From positions 565,501 through 629,500 of the forward strand of contig NZ_CP114029.1 of NCBI RefSeq assembly GCF_026898155.1: a DNA stretch of 64,000 bases, given 5' to 3'. Shown here one piece after another: positions 61,425 to 64,000 of this stretch. How positions within the stretch are numbered: the first letter of the stretch is position 1; each line of letters starts with the position of its first letter. The stretch comes from Jiella pelagia. Lineage in GTDB: Bacteria; Pseudomonadota; Alphaproteobacteria; Rhizobiales; Rhizobiaceae. The position numbers and the translations under genes are program-made. The notes under the pieces are model-generated. The model saw nothing but the letters and a program-made list of their open reading frames with translations, did no database searches and had not been told where the DNA came from.

Positions 61425-61847
61425 GCTGGGAGCCCAGTACACCGTCTTCTCATTGAAAACAGCGTACCCAAGGGCGCGCCGATTATGATAGAATACTATA
61501 GCACCAGGAAATCGTTCATTCATATCGAAAGATGTAAACGCGCGCGCGTCCCGCGTCGTGAATACCCGTAATATTGAATCCTCTCCTGAAAATCTATTGA
61601 TAATGATCGCAGGACATATACCGCCACGACATAAAATTTTGGATTCAATCCAATATATAGTTATGAAATCAGAAGCATTTTCATATATCAATTCTATTTC
61701 ATTGTTCTCAAAATCGGTGTATTTTTCGCGAATCTTCTCCTGATCGTCTGCTATTTCGAACGGCAACCGTGCCATACCAGCCGATGCATTTATGACTAAT
61801 GCGAAAGAAAATACGAATATCAAAACGATTATACGAATAGTACTCAC
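61377..61847 (-). CDS. AT-rich small secreted protein of unknown function
   Basis: The 156-residue protein starts at a GTG with GGAG six bases upstream and has a signal peptide (TIRIIVLIFVFSFALVINASA). The mature part has ILCRGGICPAIII, which could form a disulfide, and INRFSGEDSILRVFTTRD. The region is clearly AT-richer than its neighbours, suggesting horizontal acquisition. The C-terminal 48 bases overlap the convergent DUF2254 gene on the other strand; if that is wrong, the last 15 residues may differ. I recognise no family. Confidence 0.55.
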   Translation of the reverse strand: MSTIRIIVLIFVFSFALVINASAGMARLPFEIADDQEKIREKYTDFENNEIELIYENASDFITIYWIESKILCRGGICPAIIINRFSGEDSILRVFTTRDARAFTSFDMNERFPGAIVFYHNRRALGYAVFNEKTVYWAPSLLSIEDAGGGSLDGR

Positions 61848-62016
61848 GCTCGGCTCCGCATCGCATCCGTCTTTGCATGCTTCGATCGTACCCATTAAAT
61901 ATTGGAACGCAAATCGCGCAATCGTAATGTCGATCCGAACTTTCGTCATTTCCCCGTACCACCCATCGGGGCGATACCTCGAACGGGTGACCTTGCACGC
62001 TCCCGGGAAGCCATCC

Positions 62017-62352
62017 TCAGCTCTTGCGGACGAACTCCGACTTGAGCTTCATCGCGCCAACGCCGTCGATCTTGCAGTCGATGTCGTGATCGCCGCCCAC
62101 CAGGCGAATGTTCTTCACCTTGGTGCCGACCTTGACCACCTGAGACGTGCCCTTGATCTTCAGATCCTTGATCACCGTCACGGTGTCGCCGTCGGACAGG
62201 ATGTTGCCATTGGCGTCGCGGAATTCAGCGGCGGTCTCCCCGGATCTCGCTGACGGCGACCATTCCTGCCCGCATTCGGGACAGATCAGCAGTCCGCCGT
62301 CCTCATAGACATGCGGTGACTGGCATTGCGGACAGACAGGAAGTTCGCTCAT
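62017..62352 (-). CDS. yjdM: zinc-ribbon alkylphosphonate utilisation protein YjdM (PhnA)
   Basis: The 111-residue protein has an N-terminal zinc ribbon, CPQC and CPECGQEW, followed by the PhnA beta domain ([31 protein letters not shown] and a C-terminal KSEFVRKS). The name comes from proximity to phosphonate genes in E. coli; the actual role is not phosphonate cleavage. It stands alone 153 bases after ruvB on the same strand. Confidence 0.92.
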   Translation of the reverse strand: MSELPVCPQCQSPHVYEDGGLLICPECGQEWSPSARSGETAAEFRDANGNILSDGDTVTVIKDLKIKGTSQVVKVGTKVKNIRLVGGDHDIDCKIDGVGAMKLKSEFVRKS

Positions 62353-62505
62353 GGCTTTTCATCCGGGTTCGGGATTGGCGTTCGGGCCGCCATTCGCCCG
62401 AATGCGGTGGAGCCACTGGTGATTGCTGCTGGCAGGTTGTAGCGGCCGGGCCGCATTCGTTCCAACGGAAAGGACGCTGCCGCCTCCGCCCGCCGGGCAT
62501 ATCCG

Positions 62506-63555
62506 CTATGGATCCCCGCCGCCCTCTTCGAACAGCGTCGCCTGCGCGCCCTGATAGGCGGCGGGCACCGCCAGCCCGAGATGCCGGAAGGCATGCTGGG
62601 TGAGCAGCCGGCCGCGCGGGGTGCGCTGCAGAAAACCCTGCTGCAGCAGATAGGGCTCGACGATGTCCTCGATCGCGTCGCGCGGTTCCGACAGGGCCGC
62701 CGCGATGGTCTCGATGCCGACCGGGCCGCCGCCGAAATTGAGCGCGATCAGGTCGAGATAGCGCCGATCGAGCGGATCGAGGCCGAGGCTGTCGACCTCG
62801 AGCCGCGTCAGCGCCGCGTCGGCCGCGCGCCGATCGACGATCTCGGCCCCCTCGGCATGAGCGAAATCCCGAACCCGCCGCAACAGCCGGCCGGCGATGC
62901 GCGGCGTGCCCCGCGCCCTGCGGGCGATCTCCGTGGCGCCGTCCGGGCTCATCGGCAGGCCCATTAGCCGGGCGCCGCGGGTCACGATATGCTCGAGTTC
63001 GGCGACGGTGTAGAAATTGAGCCGCACCGGAATGCCGAAGCGATCCCTGAGCGGCGTCGTCAGGAGTCCGAGCCGGGTGGTGGCGGCGACGAGGGTGAAT
63101 TTCGACAGGTCGATCTTGACCGAGCGCGCGGCCGGCCCCTCGCCGATGATGAGATCCAGCTGGAAATCCTCCATCGCCGGATAGAGTATCTCCTCCACGG
63201 CGGGGGAAAGCCGGTGGATCTCGTCGATGAACAGGACGTCGCGCTCTTCCAGATTGGTGAGCAGCGCGGCGAGATCGCCGGCCTTGGCGATCACCGGGCC
63301 GGAGGTCGAGCGGAAGTTGACGCCGAGTTCCTTCGCCATGATCTGGGCGAGCGTCGTCTTGCCGAGGCCCGGCGGGCCGACGAAGAGCACGTGGTCGAGC
63401 GCCTCGCCGCGGGCCTTGGCCGCCTCGATGAACACCTTGAGATTGGCCCGCGCCGCGGCCTGGCCGACAAAATCGTCGAGCCGCTGCGGCCGCAGCGTCG
63501 CGTCGACGTCCTCGCCGCGCTTTTCGGCGGAGATCAGGCGGGAGGCTTCGCTCAC
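62506..63555 (-). CDS. ruvB: Holliday junction branch migration helicase RuvB
   Basis: The 349-residue AAA+ ATPase drives Holliday junction branch migration with RuvA. Visible motifs are Walker [10 protein letters not shown], Walker [11 protein letters not shown], the [15 protein letters not shown] arginine-finger and sensor region, and the C-terminal winged helix with [16 protein letters not shown] chose GTG 63555, where the known N-terminus ([22 protein letters not shown]) begins. That codon overlaps the TGA of the upstream PIN-domain gene as GTGA. ruvA is not next to it, which is unusual. Confidence 0.95.
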   Translation of the reverse strand: MSEASRLISAEKRGEDVDATLRPQRLDDFVGQAAARANLKVFIEAAKARGEALDHVLFVGPPGLGKTTLAQIMAKELGVNFRSTSGPVIAKAGDLAALLTNLEERDVLFIDEIHRLSPAVEEILYPAMEDFQLDLIIGEGPAARSVKIDLSKFTLVAATTRLGLLTTPLRDRFGIPVRLNFYTVAELEHIVTRGARLMGLPMSPDGATEIARRARGTPRIAGRLLRRVRDFAHAEGAEIVDRRAADAALTRLEVDSLGLDPLDRRYLDLIALNFGGGPVGIETIAAALSEPRDAIEDIVEPYLLQQGFLQRTPRGRLLTQHAFRHLGLAVPAAYQGAQATLFEEGGGDP

Positions 63556-63950
63556 GTGAGGAGTTCCATCTCGGGGAGCCTGTTGGCCGATTTCCTGTCG
63601 AAGGTGACGGTGGCCTTGCAGCCGGCACGTCGTGCGAGCCCGGCAATGACGGCATCGGCGAAATCGGCGTTCAGAGATTCCGTCCGATAAAGAGCTTCGA
63701 CGAGAGTGTCGAGTTCTGCAAATTCCACCGTTTCGGCAGCGAGAAGCCGCGCGAAGATCGAAGCACCGATCTTGCGCGGAATGCGATAGCGGGTGGTCAG
63801 GACCCAATGAAACTCGAGCGCCACGGCAAGCGGGACGTAGCCCGGATCTTCTACGGTCAGCTTCGAGAGGAACTCCGTCGCCTGGCGCGACTGGATCGGA
63901 TCGTCTTGCAGCGCAGCTCGCAGGAGAACGTTCGTGTCGATGCCTCGCAT
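63552..63950 (-). CDS. PIN-domain VapC-like toxin ribonuclease
   Basis: The 132-residue PIN-domain protein begins [17 protein letters not shown], with the first catalytic Asp. It has a central conserved Glu (ALEFHWVL) and C-terminal acidic residues in [17 protein letters not shown], with [12 protein letters not shown] at the end. Four acidic residues are thus present and a VapC-type RNase activity is likely. Its TGA overlaps the ruvB start (GTGA), coupling the two. The antitoxin should be just beyond the window on the left-reading strand. Confidence 0.87.
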   Translation of the reverse strand: MRGIDTNVLLRAALQDDPIQSRQATEFLSKLTVEDPGYVPLAVALEFHWVLTTRYRIPRKIGASIFARLLAAETVEFAELDTLVEALYRTESLNADFADAVIAGLARRAGCKATVTFDRKSANRLPEMELLT

Positions 63951-63952
63951 GA

Positions 63953-64000
63953 TCAGGCCGAACGGCTTTCGGAATTCTCTCTTTTGCGGCCCTCGACGTG
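63953..64000 (-). CDS. possible antitoxin gene, 3' end only
   Basis: The last 48 bases encode [15 protein letters not shown] and a TGA at 63953-63955, two bases before the toxin ATG. The spacing is what a VapB-type antitoxin would show, but 15 residues are too few to identify a family. Confidence 0.3.
   Translation of the reverse strand, partial: HVEGRKRENSESRSA

Overview
The window is GC-rich chromosomal DNA from an alphaproteobacterium of the Hyphomicrobiales (Rhizobiales). The best marker is the acpXL / fabF-pair / adh / lpxXL locus for the very-long-chain fatty acid of rhizobial-type lipid A. Other markers are infC with an ATT start next to an alpha/beta hydrolase, a rhizobial pyruvate carboxylase, a BTLCP-type transglutaminase-like protein, TIGR02301 and DUF6867. 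A placement near Aurantimonadaceae is only a guess.

Layout. 1-12.1 kb: housekeeping genes (metallopeptidase, infC, infA, maf-yacG, murA, cysS), a degenerate SRAP protein and a NUDIX hydrolase. 12.2-18.1 kb: a secreted protein, a diguanylate cyclase, 8-oxoguanine deaminase, a creatininase-family protein and a MarR regulator. 18.1-24.0 kb: a five-gene minus-strand operon resembling decaprenyl-phosphate-arabinose (DprE1/UbiA) synthesis, followed by an IS256-family element with an intact target duplication. 26.2 kb: tRNA-Asn. 27.2-30.3 kb: phosphatase, kinase and BKACE genes. 30.6-36.3 kb: a complete branched-chain amino acid ABC transporter (livHMGF, DUF6867, livK), then a strong terminator and an IS5-like remnant. 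38.0-43.1 kb: the acpXL locus. 43.2-49.5 kb: two large RTX (type I secretion) proteins, the first with an AT-rich N-terminal half. 49.9-64.0 kb: an L,D-transpeptidase, a possible small RNA, a DMT transporter, pyruvate carboxylase, MFS, cupin, a cytochrome-like protein, DUF2254, yjdM, and ruvB coupled to a PIN-domain gene.

The most unusual property is in the sequence itself. Thirteen otherwise well-conserved genes (including murA and pyc) are each broken by one extra base, always inside what would otherwise be GAGCTC (now GAGCCTC, GAGGCTC or GAGACTC). Removing that base restores a full-length protein every time. Since murA is essential, this looks like a systematic read error at a modified SacI-type motif rather than real mutation. 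I therefore annotate these genes as single CDSs spanning the shift.
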